From Aulostomus chinensis (lineage: Eukaryota; Chordata; Actinopteri; Syngnathiformes; Aulostomidae): a stretch of DNA of 64,000 nt. Shown one piece after another: positions 47,701 through 62,420 of this stretch. The notes beneath the pieces are model-generated. The model did no database searches, was not told the origin of the DNA, and saw nothing but the letters and a program-made list of their open reading frames with translations. The translations under genes were made by a program, and so were the position numbers. Location of the stretch: assembly GCA_037954235.1 (NCBI GenBank), contig JBBMOA010000002.1:8723009-8787008 (forward strand). The letters run 5' to 3'. Position 1 is the stretch's first letter; every line of letters starts with the position of its first letter.

Positions 47701-50179
47701 TGTGCTTATTAGCTTTCATGTCCAGCAGCCCCACCCCCTCCCTCTTTGTCATTATGCTGTCTAGTGAGTCTGTCCTATTATGTGACATTATGTGAGTCCT
47801 GTCAGTCAGTGGGATAAAAGTTAGTCAAACCACAATGTAGTCTTGCGAGTTTGGACTGGTCAGCACTGTGGGCTACACAAGTGATCCCAACAATACCAGG
47901 ATGACCTTAATGTTGGAACTCCAGTCTCCTCGTCCCCCATCCTCTGAGCGCTGTTCCAGCTCCACTCATTATAGATATCATTCTGGTGCGCATGCATTAT
48001 ACATTATTTAATCACCATATTTTCAGGAAGAGGATGCAAGCCCATTTTGTCTTTGATGAGCATTTTGCCCATAATGGGTTGTTACCCTGGTGGATGATTG
48101 CTGGGAAATTCAGACAATGCAGGAAATTCATGTGCTATCAAATGTCAGTCTAATCAAGCATTTGGAGCATTGTTTCGTCCAAAGATCAGTCAGCACATTA
48201 CATGTGGAGAACCAGTCTTGTCTTCAGTACAGTTCTAATTGGCCAGCAGGTCATAATGAACATCTCCACAGGCTTTTTACTCGGGTGTGAGGACATGGTG
48301 CTCTCTTGCCATTAGTGACACTCTTAACCCAACAACGAGGAGGTATTTCATTGTTGGGAAAATGGTCTTTTCTCAAAATGAGGCTTTGCATGCAGTAGTG
48401 AGGCTTGTGCTTAAATATCTGTGCTTTTGGAGCTTGAAGCTATAGGACCCAGTCACCAAGGAGATGTCGCTACAGCTATTTTCCCTCTCTGGCCTTTTTT
48501 CCTGGTTGTATTGGCACTGTGACGCGCAAATACGGCCAAGTGACACAAGCTAGCCAAAAGCAGTCGAAGACCATTTTCTTTACTGCTCTACTCTGCTCTT
48601 AACGAGTGAGCTGCTGCTGTTTTCACAGCTTTAAAAAAAATTCCAGGGATTACTGCTGTGCCGACCCATCTTCAACCAGCTTAGCAGGTTCCTGAAAATG
48701 GGGTTCCTAGAACTAATTTAGTCGCCAGTTCCTGCTGTTTGGACACACCAAAAAGAGAATGTCCACAGTCTCCAACAGTTAAAGGAACTATGACAAAATT
48801 CCCCTGGTACTTCCGCCTACTGAAATAGATGCCACATGGCCAGAGAAAGCAGAGAAACAGGGCTGTGGAATTCACAGGTCCAGGACCCTCAACAACTACA
48901 ATGCACTAGGCGTGCTATATCACACACTGTCACTATATCCCTGACTGCATGCCCGGATGTCTGTTTTGTCCCACTAGCCTTGCCTACAAAATGGTGGGCA
49001 TTCTCATTCATTGCTGTGGGCATACAAAGAAGGCTGAAATTTAATGTGTAGTTCAAACAAACTGGCAAAAGTTAATAAATTGCTTGTAATGCCAGCTTAA
49101 GCCTGGGCTCTTGTTGCAAATACTTTCTGTGTCGCAGTCTAAATAACTGTCGGGCAACTATTTTCATATCTGCAGCTCAGAAAGTGATTACAGAGCCAAT
49201 GTCACTCCAAGACTGTACAGAAGACAAAGTCCACAAAGCTCGAGCCTCGTAATTCACAATCTGGACACACAGAGAAGGAACAGTGGCAATGTACTGTATG
49301 TTGACAGAAAAGTAATGTGTCACTTTTCCTCCTCCGTTATTGCAGTGTGTAGTAGTGTGGCGCTCCTCGCGGAAGTGTTTACTCCCGCCTGTCGACTGAG
49401 TAGTCGAACTTTGTACCGCAATATTTCACTCAATGATTTGGGCTTCCAGTGACGTCAAATGAAGTGACAACTGAGCCTTTACTGTATACAAGAGTGTCCT
49501 TGAGCAAACATAATCAGCAAGGCAGTTAGTCTGTACATCTTGTTTTGCCCTTTGTTGGCAAGCAAAGACACATTCTTTCCTGGGGAATCAGTAAAGATAG
49601 TATGTCACATACATTATCAACTAACGGTAATTTCCCCAAACATGTTGAAGCCAACAGACCACCTCTTCACTCCGTATCTAAACAGCTCAGCCGTCTCACA
49701 ACAAATGAACATCAACAATCCTGGCTGCGCAGAACTATAAACACTGCTGCACAAAATGGCGCCCTTCTGTCAGGGCCCATGAAACCACCTAAAGTGTCTT
49801 TCCACAAGGAGCCTGATAAGACTGATCAAAACCCAGATTGCGACTGGAACATTTATCACTCTTAGCCGATGTCAGACATGAGCAGCACTGTTGTTTCCAT
49901 CGTGGTCAGACATTTGACGTTTCTCCCAGTGTTTCAAGATGTGCTGAGTAGGGTGTGGCCCATTTAGCTTCGAGGCAAACTGTAAAGACCTCGTGAAATG
50001 CCTGTTATATACATTGATAGGAATAGCAGGGCCAGCTGCCAGCCTGAGAACATTTAATAGCAGCCTGTAAGCACACTGGAATGCCTTAATGAGCCCTGTC
50101 ACTGTATAGCTGTACAACAACCGTATGCAGATAGAGAAAGGTAATCACTGTGGAGGAGTGGGAGTAGCACATAATAGTC

Positions 50180-50225
<46 letters not shown>

Positions 50226-53200
50226 ACATGCGTGTGTGTGTGTGTGTGCGGATTCCATTCCAGATCTGACCTATTGTTGTAGATTGTTCTTTCATATTTG
50301 AATTTGACTGACATCGTCTTTGTTGTTTGTCTTTGTTCAGCCTGAGTGTTGGTGTATGGAGTGTGTCTGTGTGTGTGTCTGTGTGTGCCTGTGGTGTACC
50401 AAACACAGAAAAAGTAGCAAAGCCACTAACAAGTTAATAAACTCCAGCTGGGTTTTGTTGTGCTGAAGACGGGTGATAGAGTCGAGCACATTCTCTGTAG
50501 CTTAGCTCATACAGCTCTCCTTCAAACCAAAGCTAAGCCCAGAACCATGGATTTCTAGCTCTTTATTTCACTCTCCAGCTAAAATCCGCATTTTTACAAT
50601 ATTCAGGCTCTTCAAACTGGTAGGTAGCTGCTAGCACATCCAGCAGATAAATTCCCCAGTAGTCTCCCAGAAACAAGATTTGAAGGAAACATCCATATTT
50701 CTTGGGAAATGTGCTTATTTGCCCTTTTGCCCAGACTTTTTACAGATACACTAACATTTCCCGACCGGTATTATTCATTGTGCTAAGCTAATTAGCAGTG
50801 AGCAGGTAGGACTCGGCTCCCTAATGCATACACAGAGTAGAGAAGGCGATTTTATTTTATTTTCCGGCTCAGGGAGAGGATGGCCAATAGACCTTTTTAC
50901 CTTACAGTTGGTCTTTCCCTTTAAATTCATAAAACATATACTGGTATGAATCCCTGTAATCAAGATGAGTCGAATTATACCTCTCAAAACAGTCATGATG
51001 GTATTTTATTTTTCTCATTCTGTATTGCTACTTATTGTATTAACCAATCAGCATTAATGTTGTTATTTGTAATTGACGATAGTGTAGATGATTCTCAGCA
51101 AAATCCAAACTTACATTAGGATATCCACACAATCATATACATACCAGATAAATATACTTCCCACTACAAAAGCCCAATCATTTTTCCAAGAAATTGATGA
51201 AAAAGTCCAAAATGCCCGTCTCAGTTGCACTCGTCTGAAGTATGTTTATGCTTGTTCAATTTTCATCCTTGCAAGCATGAAACCATTGGAGGTCCCCGTT
51301 CAACCCGCCATCACTCAGGGCGTGTCTCCCTACATTGGAACACTGTGTAACACGCGGTGTGGAAGAACGCTGAAGATTTCATGCCGGTCACGTGGTTCTG
51401 CAATGACGGTGTCCTCGTCAGCAGGGAAGCCTGTTCTTGGAAGGATTTTGCCTTTCTCCAGTATGTTGAAATCACCTGGTGTTTTGACTCAAATCCATCA
51501 TGGAGGACAGGAGTTTGAGAAGAGGTGATAGTTTTCAGCCATCTCTGCCATCATCAAGTTAGTTTATTCTAATTACTCTTGTGTCTAAACATTCACGTCC
51601 CAGTGATTTATTAATGCTGAGATTCTAATAAGCACCATTAAGCAGGAGTACGATTACATGAAGTGGCAGATATGAGCTCAATAACAGTAATTACAGTTCT
51701 GCTTATAGCCTCATTAATTTACTTTTGTTTATTTTTTTGAGTGACATTAAAGTCAAGATTTCATTTACTGAAATTACATTATGTGTGCGCGTGTGAGATC
51801 ATCAACCTAATTGTTTATAATGACTTCAATCCCCAGTCATGTGAGATTCGTCTGTAACGGTCACGGAATCAAAACTTGCGGCTTCTAAATTCCCTCGATG
51901 CTTGTTGCATCACCTGATCTGAAGTCCAGCGTGCAGTTCACACAGATGCTCACATCATTCCTCTGGTTTCTGCACCAATACACGCACACAGCCTCCGTCA
52001 CGTGGAGCAGGACACGTTTACTGACAACAATCCTGGATCAGTGGCTTGATAAATAGATTCTGGCCCATTTTATTCTTGTCTGTTGATCCCTCAACTCTAA
52101 AAATTCTGTCATGGAACTGAGGCAGAACATAGTAATTGACCAGTTTCATAAATGAGTGACTTTTTTTGTGCTTTTGCTGTGGCGTACACATCGATGGCAC
52201 AGAGAAAAAAAACAGCATGCACCTGATGAAGACCTTTTTATTTGAAAACAACTTTTTCCACCTGACATACCCAAATATGAGTTTGCTTAGTCATGCAGAC
52301 GATTATTTGCTAAAAGGTGACTGTTTTTGTTTGTACAATCAGACCTGTTCTCATTTCTACTGAAATACTGACGTGCCAGTGGTGCAAGGATTTGTTCTGT
52401 CGTCTTAGTCTGAATTTTGTCACAGGTGGACATAAGCTCTTGAGTCAGACAGTTCACATTTCACTGGGAAAACTCTATTCAATTCAAAACGTAATAATTG
52501 CTATCCCCATTTTGTGTTACTCTTACAGTTACAGTTTAAGGTCTGGAAAACAGCTGCAGAATATACACACGTAGTGCACCAACTTTTTTCTGTCCCTAAA
52601 CCGTTACTTTCAGATAAGCAAAGTTGATAAGGACAGATTTAGGTATTCCTTGAAGAAAATGTTGAGGGTTTTTAGAAAAATATGGTCCCTGTCAGGAAGT
52701 AAGTGATGTTATTTGCTTTATTAAACTAAAACTCACGCTTGTAGCATCAGTACAAATACACATCACCTATTGCAGGATGAAATACAATTAAAGAAAAACA
52801 ACGCTCATTTGTTTTATTTAGAGGCCATTTTTTTCAATGAATTCTCTGAAGAAGGAGAAGGACTGATCAAGTGTTCGAGCCTCTGAGACCTGATCAGTTC
52901 TGAACCGGACAAAGAGAGAAAAATTAGTAACATCTGATAGTGTCAGATTCTGTTAGACTAATTAAAAAAAAAAAAAACACCTTAAAGTTTATTTCAGTAT
53001 GCAAAAATGAATTTTAACAACTGTGTGTGTGTGTGTGAGTGTGTGTGTAATAGAGCGAGAGGAAGACATCAATCAAGACCCGTTTCAACCCTTCTCATAT
53101 CTCTTCTCACCACACGCACTGAAACAAATCCACTGTCAGAGAGAGAGTGAGTTATAGTGATGGGGGGGGGGGGGCGAGAGTGAGAGAAAGCAAGCGAGGA

Positions 53201-53464
53201 CAGAGTGAGAGAGAGTGATAGAGCAGTTTCTATTTATAGCTCGTGTGCCCGAAGAGGAGGAAGACTCTGAAAGCATACTGTGCGTATGATTTTGTTCTGT
53301 GGTACACAAACAGGCTTTCCAAAGCTGCAGGACCATACAGTGAATATGAGTTCTTTACTGTGTGGGTGGGGAACGAGGTAATTAGCTGGGAAATTCATGG
53401 CTGTTTGAAAGGCTGATGACCATGATGGTGTTGTAATTATGCTCAGGAGTTGTTGATCTCATCA

Positions 53465-53527
<63 letters not shown>

Positions 53528-56500
53528 AAACACCCTGTGAAAAATGACCTCTGTGAGTTTTTATCCTGCTGACAAGGAAGGTGCAGAACAGTGCAGATCC
53601 CCTGCACTCACTCACTGACAATTCAACAGCATAATTATGGCAACAATCATGGAAGAATTCATGATAGATAATTACCCCCCACCTCTTTGGCCTTGGGAAG
53701 AAGAAGAAGCCATTAAAGTATGAGACCATTACGGATTAGGATTCTTTACCATTGTGACGAAGTGTGAAGATCTAACCTCCTATGCTCACAAATATAGGAC
53801 CATTCCCCTGATGATTTCATGAAGTTACCACGACATCCTTCTGGAATTCTGATGTAGCATGCTAACAGATTTGAGCTACCTCTATAGTTGGCTGGTTTCC
53901 ATAAACTCAACATGTCGTTTCTCTACAAATTAACATACTAGCCTTTATAATTAGGGCCTGAGCCTGAAGGTACTTCAGGCGAAGACTCTATTATGTTTGC
54001 TCGGCAGAGCAACACATTAGCAGCACTAAAAACACTACAAACACACACTAAACAGTGTCCCAGCCCCCCCCAACGCCCATGAGGCAGCTCGGCCAGACGG
54101 CCCGGAGCCGGTTTTCACATACACACCCATTCAAAACCTGGTATTATACTGTTCTTGCTGTCAATGAGCGCGCGCAATATGCGCATTATGCGCATAACGC
54201 GCATAATCTAATTTGACCCCCTGAACATGCATGAAATTCGCCACACTTGTCCGTCTGCCTAAACATTCAGTAATCTAAAAAAAAACACACCACAAATGTC
54301 AATCGCGCCACCTACAGAGCCACACAACTACAACATAATTTAAAGATAATTTGCAGCGCTATAACTCCTCCCACGAATGTCCCACAAACATTGGACCAAC
54401 ACCGTTGGACTCGTCTCATGAAGACGAAACATTCCTACACTTTGACCCCTCCCTTTTCTACAACAGAATGTCCACAATTTGGACAAAACTGTCCAAATGA
54501 GGACTTTTTTTACTCCCTGAACAAAATCGATCTCCTCCTAGGGCATTAATGCTATCGCTTCCAAACGTACACACTTTAATCACACAACTCTGCTCTTTAA
54601 ACATCTTTTAAAAAGTTGTAATAACTCACTCGGTGTCCATTTTACAAGCCGTCAAAGTTGGGGAGACGCATTTTACGCTTACAATGGAAACCAATGGGGA
54701 GGCCGTGTCCTCTCATGGTACGTACTCTCAAACAAACGCTTCTCATGTCTACACCATACATCACACAGCTTTAACAAACACACCACTGGATTACTGACAA
54801 AAACCCCTACAAAAATATGGTCTTATGTGTTACTTTTGACCAACGTATGCCAACTTATTCCACTTTTACACACTACAATTCTGTTGCTCCTCCTCTGCTC
54901 TCCACTCTAGCACAGATCAAAGACAGAGCAGTGGGGGAGGGGTTATTAAAGGGCCAGCTCTCAGCTCTGCTCTCACTCTCTGATCAGACTCAGGCTTCCA
55001 ACTCCTAAACTACAAGGCCTACAAACTTGGCAAATACACCGCTGGATTCGGGCCGGCATCAATGATATGGCCATAGGCCGCGAAGGGGCTCAGGCTGCGC
55101 AGGGGCTCAGGCCCTAACAATGCTGCTTGCAGCTTTAATTTATAATTGTTTTTGAGACTCTTAAAGTTTAAAACACGTTTTGCTGAAACGCAATTGGTTT
55201 TTTCAGCCTTTTCAAAAGTTTGCAGTTCCATGCAGCTTTTGTTCTACTTACACACTGGGGAGGAAAAAAACAAAACAAAAAAACAATCACACTTAAGTTG
55301 GCTTGCAAACGCTTGCCTCTTTTAAGATGCACCACTCACCAGAAACACCAGAAACATCTCTGGTACCTGCCCAGGATAGAGTTGTTGGGTTTTAAATATT
55401 ATTGGAGAACACAAAGCACAGTCTGGCTGTGCGAACACTCAGTGCTCATTATTTGCTAGCTGCCTTGAATGAGCTGCACTCTGGCTTGGAGGAGTGAGTG
55501 AGGCTCCAAAATAGGTTTTACAAGTTTCATTTGCTGACCAAAATGTGCGCAGTACAACATGTCTACTAGCAGTAGCAGTTCTTAGCGAGCTTCACTCATT
55601 TACAAAACCCAGATAAACATGCTACTTTTGGTGTAAGAGTGATTATGTAGTTCACCTCTCATGTAGAATTCAGGCCAAAGAACTTCCACTCAAAGCAGCA
55701 AGTATGTCTCACAACGTATTATATGCACACACAGGAATAAATGTTCAGTTGTGTTGATGGAAATAATGCAGCTTGTGATGCTTTTACTATTGTGAGTAGC
55801 ATTTGCTCAGTGGAGAGGATTGTAGTTCATACTCTTTGAAGCGAACCTACAGGGAAGCAGAATGATTTCCTATATTTGAGGGCATGACATGAATGAATAG
55901 TGTGTTTGTGTTTGTAGTGTATGTACAATATGTGATATATATAGTCCTGTTATTCATCATTCCATCTTCTGTCTGGATTGTTCAGGTCTTCAGCAGATCT
56001 TTCTCTGCTGCTGGTCTTAGTTGCAGCACGCTTGCACAACAGTGGCCTAAAAAAAGCAAACATGCATTCTCCTCCGTGTGCATTGATCTGAATATTTGAC
56101 ACTTGCTGTGCAGGAAGATGTATACGCAGAGTTTGATACTAGGGAGCTGTGCTCATTTCAAAATCTGTGTATCTATCATGAGCACGTGTGACATCAATAA
56201 CAACTCTCAGAATCATTCATGGTCCAATGAAACATCCACATGTGTGTTGTGTAACATGGAAGCATCCAAAGCTCACACACAGGCATTATAAATTCTTCAT
56301 ATTAATAGATTTTCAAGAGCACGATCAGGGTATTTACAAAATTTTGACATCTTCTTTTAAATTCTCTACATAAAACCGAGTCAAGTAAGACCTGCTGTAG
56401 CTTCTCGGGTCATGCTGACCTTGCGCTATCAAACATGGCAAGCCTGCTGTCTCTAATAGATGCTGGTAGTAGCACTGGTTATTTGCTAGACCTGTGGGTG

Positions 56501-59500
56501 GGCCCATAAATAGAGGACACACATGTATGGGCACGAACCTCTCTTCACCACTTCCTGAGGTGGTCTGGTTTGAACTTTCGGGCGTTTCATGTTGCCAGGT
56601 TTTCGAGAATTACTGTTAGAACATGTTCGACATTCGGCTGTCTTTCTGTCTCTGCAGCTTCGGACAACAGCCAGCGGTTTCAGGAGACGTGCTTCGCCTT
56701 TGCATTAACGCCACAGCAAGTCCAGCAGATCAGCAGCTCAATGTAAGATGAGATGAAGACCTGAGAAGACAATATGTCAATGCAGGATTCTAAAATATAT
56801 GTAAATTATTCACAAATCCACATGGTTTATACAGATATGTGGTTCTAAATCTGTTTCTTTGCTTAAAGGGACATCTCGGGGACCAAATGTGACTTCTCAG
56901 TTCAAGTTCAGTTGCGGTTCTGCCTGTCGGAGACGAGCTGTCCTCAGGAGGACCATTTTCCACCCAATTTGTGTGTTAAAGTCAATGGGAAGCCGTGTAA
57001 TCTGCCGGTGAGAGATGGCGACCTAAACGCATGAACAGTCTCTGTAGTGGCACTTTAAACTGGATCTGAGAAGTGACAGTTTTCCTTTAGCTTTTCTGCC
57101 TCCTCCAACTCTTTGTCAAGCACCTCCATGAGGATTAAGACCAACTCAGTAAATATTCACAACAGAAGCCCTGACTAATCTGACCTTCTTCTTCTACTAC
57201 CTCATCAAGGGTTATCTTCCTCCTACCAAAAATGGCGTCGAGCCCAAGCGGCCCAGCCGGCCCATCAACATTACCTCACTGGTCAGATTGTCCACCACAG
57301 TCCCCAATACCATAGTGGTGTCGTGGACCGCTGAGATTGGAAGGGTAAGAACCGAACCCTGTAACCTCCTGGAACTGGTGCCTTAATGTTTGATGACCAA
57401 TTAAAACACCAAGGCTCTGTTGTAAGCATGGCGTTCACCTCTGATGGCTGCTGCTCCCATATAAGAGCATAAGACGTTCTATACCTGACACATGAGAAGG
57501 TCCGCTTCTCCAGATGAGAAGCGCGCTCTTGTCCCGAGCTGACATGCGTGAGCTACTGAAATAGCAATATGCCAAGTCCTGGTGTGCCCTGGGCTTTTAA
57601 GGGAATGACCCAAGACACTGTCTGGTTTGAGTGATGTCACGCCCAAAACACACCTACGAATAATTAGGTGTATAATGACTGCCTCTTTGTGCCGTGCGCC
57701 CTGGTTTGCACTCTGATTACAACCTCTAAATAACAAAATGGTGCTGGACACGCCCCGGTTGAATGGCGCACACGTAGCACAATCCGCAAAGCGCCTGGCG
57801 CCATAGACGGCTTACACAGGTCCCAGAGTGTTTGCTGTTAAGTTTTACTTTATTTTTCAGCTGTTTCTTGCCTTTTGAACTTTTGATAGATGTTAAGACA
57901 GTAAAAGGCTGTGAGAAGTCACGTTGTGCTTAAATGACCGTAATGAATGTTTACGTGCTGCTCTCTGTGGGTGAAATGATTGAAGGGTGGTTGATTGGCT
58001 ACACAAGGTTCTCTCATACGGCCAGAGAGAACACCGAAGGAATCCTGTGGGTGCTGCAGTCATAATATCTTCTGATGCAACAGTTTAGGCCAAAGTAATG
58101 ATTTGCTGTCCACGCTTTGGTTGTATTCTGCCTCATAAGGCACGGACCATCATCTGGTGGCACGTGCGGCCGCATCCGGCCTGCAGATTCTCTCTCATAA
58201 AGCAAGAACATCTGTCTCTGTCAGTTCCAGGTGCAGGAGTGACGGGGCGACAGTGTAAGACCCAGTGTGATGGATCAACTGGAGCTGAAACAAAAGTTCT
58301 ATTGTCAGCATGTATAATGTGGCTATTGATTGGCTTAATGACCAGAACTTTATAGTCAAAAGGGATTTTTTTTTTTTTTACATAGCTAAAAAAAAAAAAA
58401 AAGGTGTGATGAATCAGATAATGGTTATCAATAAATCAGACAGAGCAGCCTTAGTCATCAGAAATGTAGCTGTAGTGTCACTTCACTTTGGACAATTCCT
58501 AGTCGGACACCTGTCATAAGGAGATGGTCAAAGTGTGGCGTTGCCCTGGAGACGGACTCTAGATGGCAGCGTCATCTTGATTACTGCGGTGTCCTTCGGC
58601 AAAACTTGAGAAGGGCAAACACAAACTGTCTGTGTGGGGTCGTCAGAGTGCTACTTTACCTCATGTGACATCATTGTGTGTACCCACAGAGTTACTCCAT
58701 GGCGGTGTACTTGGTGAAGCAGCAGTCATCCTCAGTGCTGTTACAGAGACTGCGGGCCAAAGGAATCAGGAACCCAGACCACTCCCGAGCACTCAGTAAG
58801 ACTCCTGTGTAGCCCGCCACCACTATGACCTTCTTACTCCACGTTATCCTCGGTGAAAATGAACCGATGCAGATTTATACAGCCACGGATGCAGAGATTT
58901 AATGTGGGTGAAGAGAGCTCTGGTATCAGCTCAAGAGGCTAAAACCCAGTGTGTATTTCGCTCTATGGAGGAGTTCTTGTAGAGCTGCCTTCGTATGTAT
59001 CTTACAATATGGCAGCAGCTCTCTTTCTCAAACTTTCCTGCAGGACTCATCACACATCTGCACTTGAGAGATGCAGGCGCTACATGGTGAATTCACTCCC
59101 ACCTCATAAACTCCTAAATCTATTTTAGAGGTGTTTAGAATGGCAGTTTTATTCTTATTGTCCTGTGGTGAAATCAGTAATTGACCATTGAGAATGAACT
59201 TAGAGTGGCAATGTGAGTTGTTGATGCCAGCAGTAGAGAAGAGTTGTGTTAGTGCTGGTTAATTACATTTGATCTGCGTATTCTTAAAAGTTAATTAGGA
59301 ATTAAAACAAGCAATTGCTCAGAAGTACTTCCAGGTTTTCCATTAATCATGTCACAGTGACCTGGGCTCATTAGCTAGTTTAGATCTAATCCACGCTTGA
59401 TACACATGTCACTGAACTGTTGTTGTGTCTTTGCATTTTGTTCAAAAAAATTGTTTGTGTAATCAATGTAAATCATTCATTGGTGTAACAGTCCTATCCA

Positions 59501-59626
59501 GCTGGAGACCAGGTGAGGGGGTCCTGAAAAATATGTCCAGATACCTGAAGAGGGCTTGACTGAAATAGTTTAGGAGCCACTGCTGTATGGAAGCATGTGA
59601 TATAAGAGCAGTCGAACACACAGGGT

Positions 59627-59658
<32 letters not shown>

Positions 59659-59832
59659 TTTCTGTCTTTCTTTCTTATGCTTTATGTCTTATGTCTTACC
59701 TACAGTCAAAGAGAAGCTAACAGCCGACCCGGACAGTGAAATAGCTACAACCAGCCTTCGAGTGTCGCTGCTCTGCCCGGTAAGCAGACCCCCAGTTTGT
59801 TTATGGTAACGTTTTGTGACTGACTCAAAACG

Positions 59833-59876
<44 letters not shown>

Positions 59877-60050
59877 TTACATGCCTTCATGGCCTTATTG
59901 TTTGTTTGATTTGAGAATTCCCTCATCATGTAGTCTCCTCAACCCCTACTCCTTACCTCTTCCTGTGTGTTTGGCATGATCATGACATTATGCGACCCAT
60001 ATACCTTGAGTCCCTGCTGTGACTGTGCGTGTCTTCTTCATTGCCTGATT

Positions 60051-60096
<46 letters not shown>

Positions 60097-62379
60097 ACAC
60101 TCTGCAGCTGGGAAAGATGCGGCTGATGATCCCATGCCGCGCGCTGACATGCTCCCACCTGCAGTGCTTTGACGCCACACTCTACATCCAGATGAATGAG
60201 AAGAAGCCCACCTGGGTGTGTCCTGTCTGTGACAAAAAGGCCCCCTATGAGCACCTTATCATTGACGGGTAAGTCACCCATCCCTCATCCTCACATCCCA
60301 CTGTTCAGCTGCCTGAAAGCATGTCAGTATGGTGGAGCCACTATGTCCTCCGACCAGAGAAGGTGGAGCAAAGCAGTTGTTTGACAAATGAAACATCTTG
60401 AGTTGCTGTCACTTGTCTATTGAGCTTTCAGGAGCAGGTTATGAAGTTCTCATATCAAATCCTCGCTTTGGTCACATGATCAAGATTTCATCCACTGAAC
60501 GAGATGCATGAACCTGTTGAAAGCTCCAGATAAAAGCTACTACAAGGACATCAATACACAGATAGAAGACTGAAACTTTCCGTTCTACGTCTGGAGGTCA
60601 CATTTTCATGTAGGCTGTCGTAATATCTGGAGCCTTTTGTCTAATTATTTCAGTTGCTTAAATCCTAACTTGAGACATGGAAAAGCGTAAACACTTGATT
60701 CACAGATTAATTTTCTGTGGCACCATATTTATCTGTTCATTGCAATGAATTCACAAGTAAATCTGAGATGGAAGCAGGAGTGACTGCGTGACTGTGAAGC
60801 TGTGTGCTTCACGTCGTCTCCGCTGCCTAAGGATGGGCCTTCCACTTGTAAAGGACTTCCGTCTGGTTGCTCAGGCTTTCTTGATGACAGAAAGAAGCTT
60901 GACCCCTTAAAAGTACACCACTTTTAAGCATGCAAGCAAGCAGATGCTTGACATTTAGGGAAATACATTGTGTTCTTGCTGAGTTTCCTCCGGGGACTTC
61001 TGGAAGTCACCAACAGGGCCGGCCAAGAGCTCGTCTGCCCTTCAAACCATGTCGAATGTATTAACAGTGCCATTTTTGCACATGAAACAAACACGTTAAT
61101 AAGTTTTGGAGGCCTAGTGGTTTGATCTGGACCTTTGAACAGAACCAACTGAGCTGTTGACCCTGTTTCCTGTCTTCATTCTATTATTTTCCAAACTGTT
61201 GAACTAGTTTTGTGTGGCGGTTGGACTTGTGAACGTGTCTTTCAATTAGAAATGAAGAACACTTCAGTCACACAAGACTCTGAAAACAAAAGAAGTGGTT
61301 GGACAAGAACATTTCAAGCCAGTGTCCTTCCACTGGCTTTTTCCTGGAGCTGTCACTGGTGCCCCTTACATGCCACACTCATCAAGATCCCATGGCAGTT
61401 CAGATTTTGTGTTTAAAACGAAACTGGCTTTCATTTATCTGCGTGTAGTCGCACATAACTCTGCCCAGTGTGTTTGAATGTCCTTCAGGCAGCCAGTATC
61501 TCTACGAGTACTGAATTCCTGCAGGTTTGCATCTGAAAAGTTTGAAGTCTGTACAGTTTGACACACAGCAGGTTCAGCCCATTCCTGCACTATTATCCAG
61601 TTGACCTTTGACCCCTGTCAAACACTAAATCCCTTTAATTTTGAGGGTTTTACTCTGAAGGGCTCTGGATTGTGGCACCTCTGAGTGCAACATTACTTTC
61701 ATGTCCTCCTCTCAGTTCTGCAGGTGCTTGAATGTTGAGGAGAAAACATGCCTTTGGCCTACTCTGTCGTTTACTCTGAGAAAGTTCAGGGGTGTTGTCC
61801 TTCTACTCATGTTTTTAAAGAGACTGTATTGTGTGATACCCATTCAGGCTTTTTGTAGAGATCCTGAACAGCTGCATGGACTGTGATGAGATCCAGTTCA
61901 AGGAGGATGGCAGCTGGGCCCCCATGAGGTCGAAGAAGGAAGTGCAGGAAGTCTCCTCTGCTTCTTTGAACAACGGGCTGGACGGTGAGGGGGGGGGGCT
62001 GAACCAATCAGGTGTTCTTACATTAGAGTGATGAAAGAGGAGACTGGAGGTGCAGTAATTCAATAAGGATTAAAGAAGCAGAGTGCATTTATATTAGTTT
62101 TAATCAGTCAAACTGCTCTGCATAGTAACTAACATAGTGTGTCTGTGTCTTCAGTTGTGCTTTTATGCATCTTTGGCTCAGAGATAAGCAACACAAACAC
62201 TGAGCAGCCTCTCTCTGCTGCTCCCCAGGTTCATGTCGGACGTCTGCAGGCTCAGATCAGCGCGGCTCTTCGACATCCAACCACAGCGGCGGCGGCGGCA
62301 GCAACAGCAAGAAAGTGGAGGTGATAGACTTGACATTAGACAGCTCCTCAGAAGATGAAGGACAGGAGTCACTGCCTCT

Positions 62380-62420
<41 letters not shown>

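Larger units (their letters stand above)
41691..56657 (+). other. pias1: pias1 intron 2 (15.0 kb)
   Basis: Holds a 31-bp minisatellite, several (CA/GT)n tracts, a full V-SINE with amplified box A, a 1.2-kb dispersed element with flanking direct repeats, and AT-rich stretches (45160-45440, 51535-51870) that may be conserved noncoding DNA. The plus frame at 51088-51528 has no recognised domain and is probably chance. Confidence 0.85.

Noticed and set aside
51088..51528. 146-residue plus-strand frame in pias1 intron 2
   Set aside because: No family resemblance, poor start context, inside an intron of a gene on the same strand.
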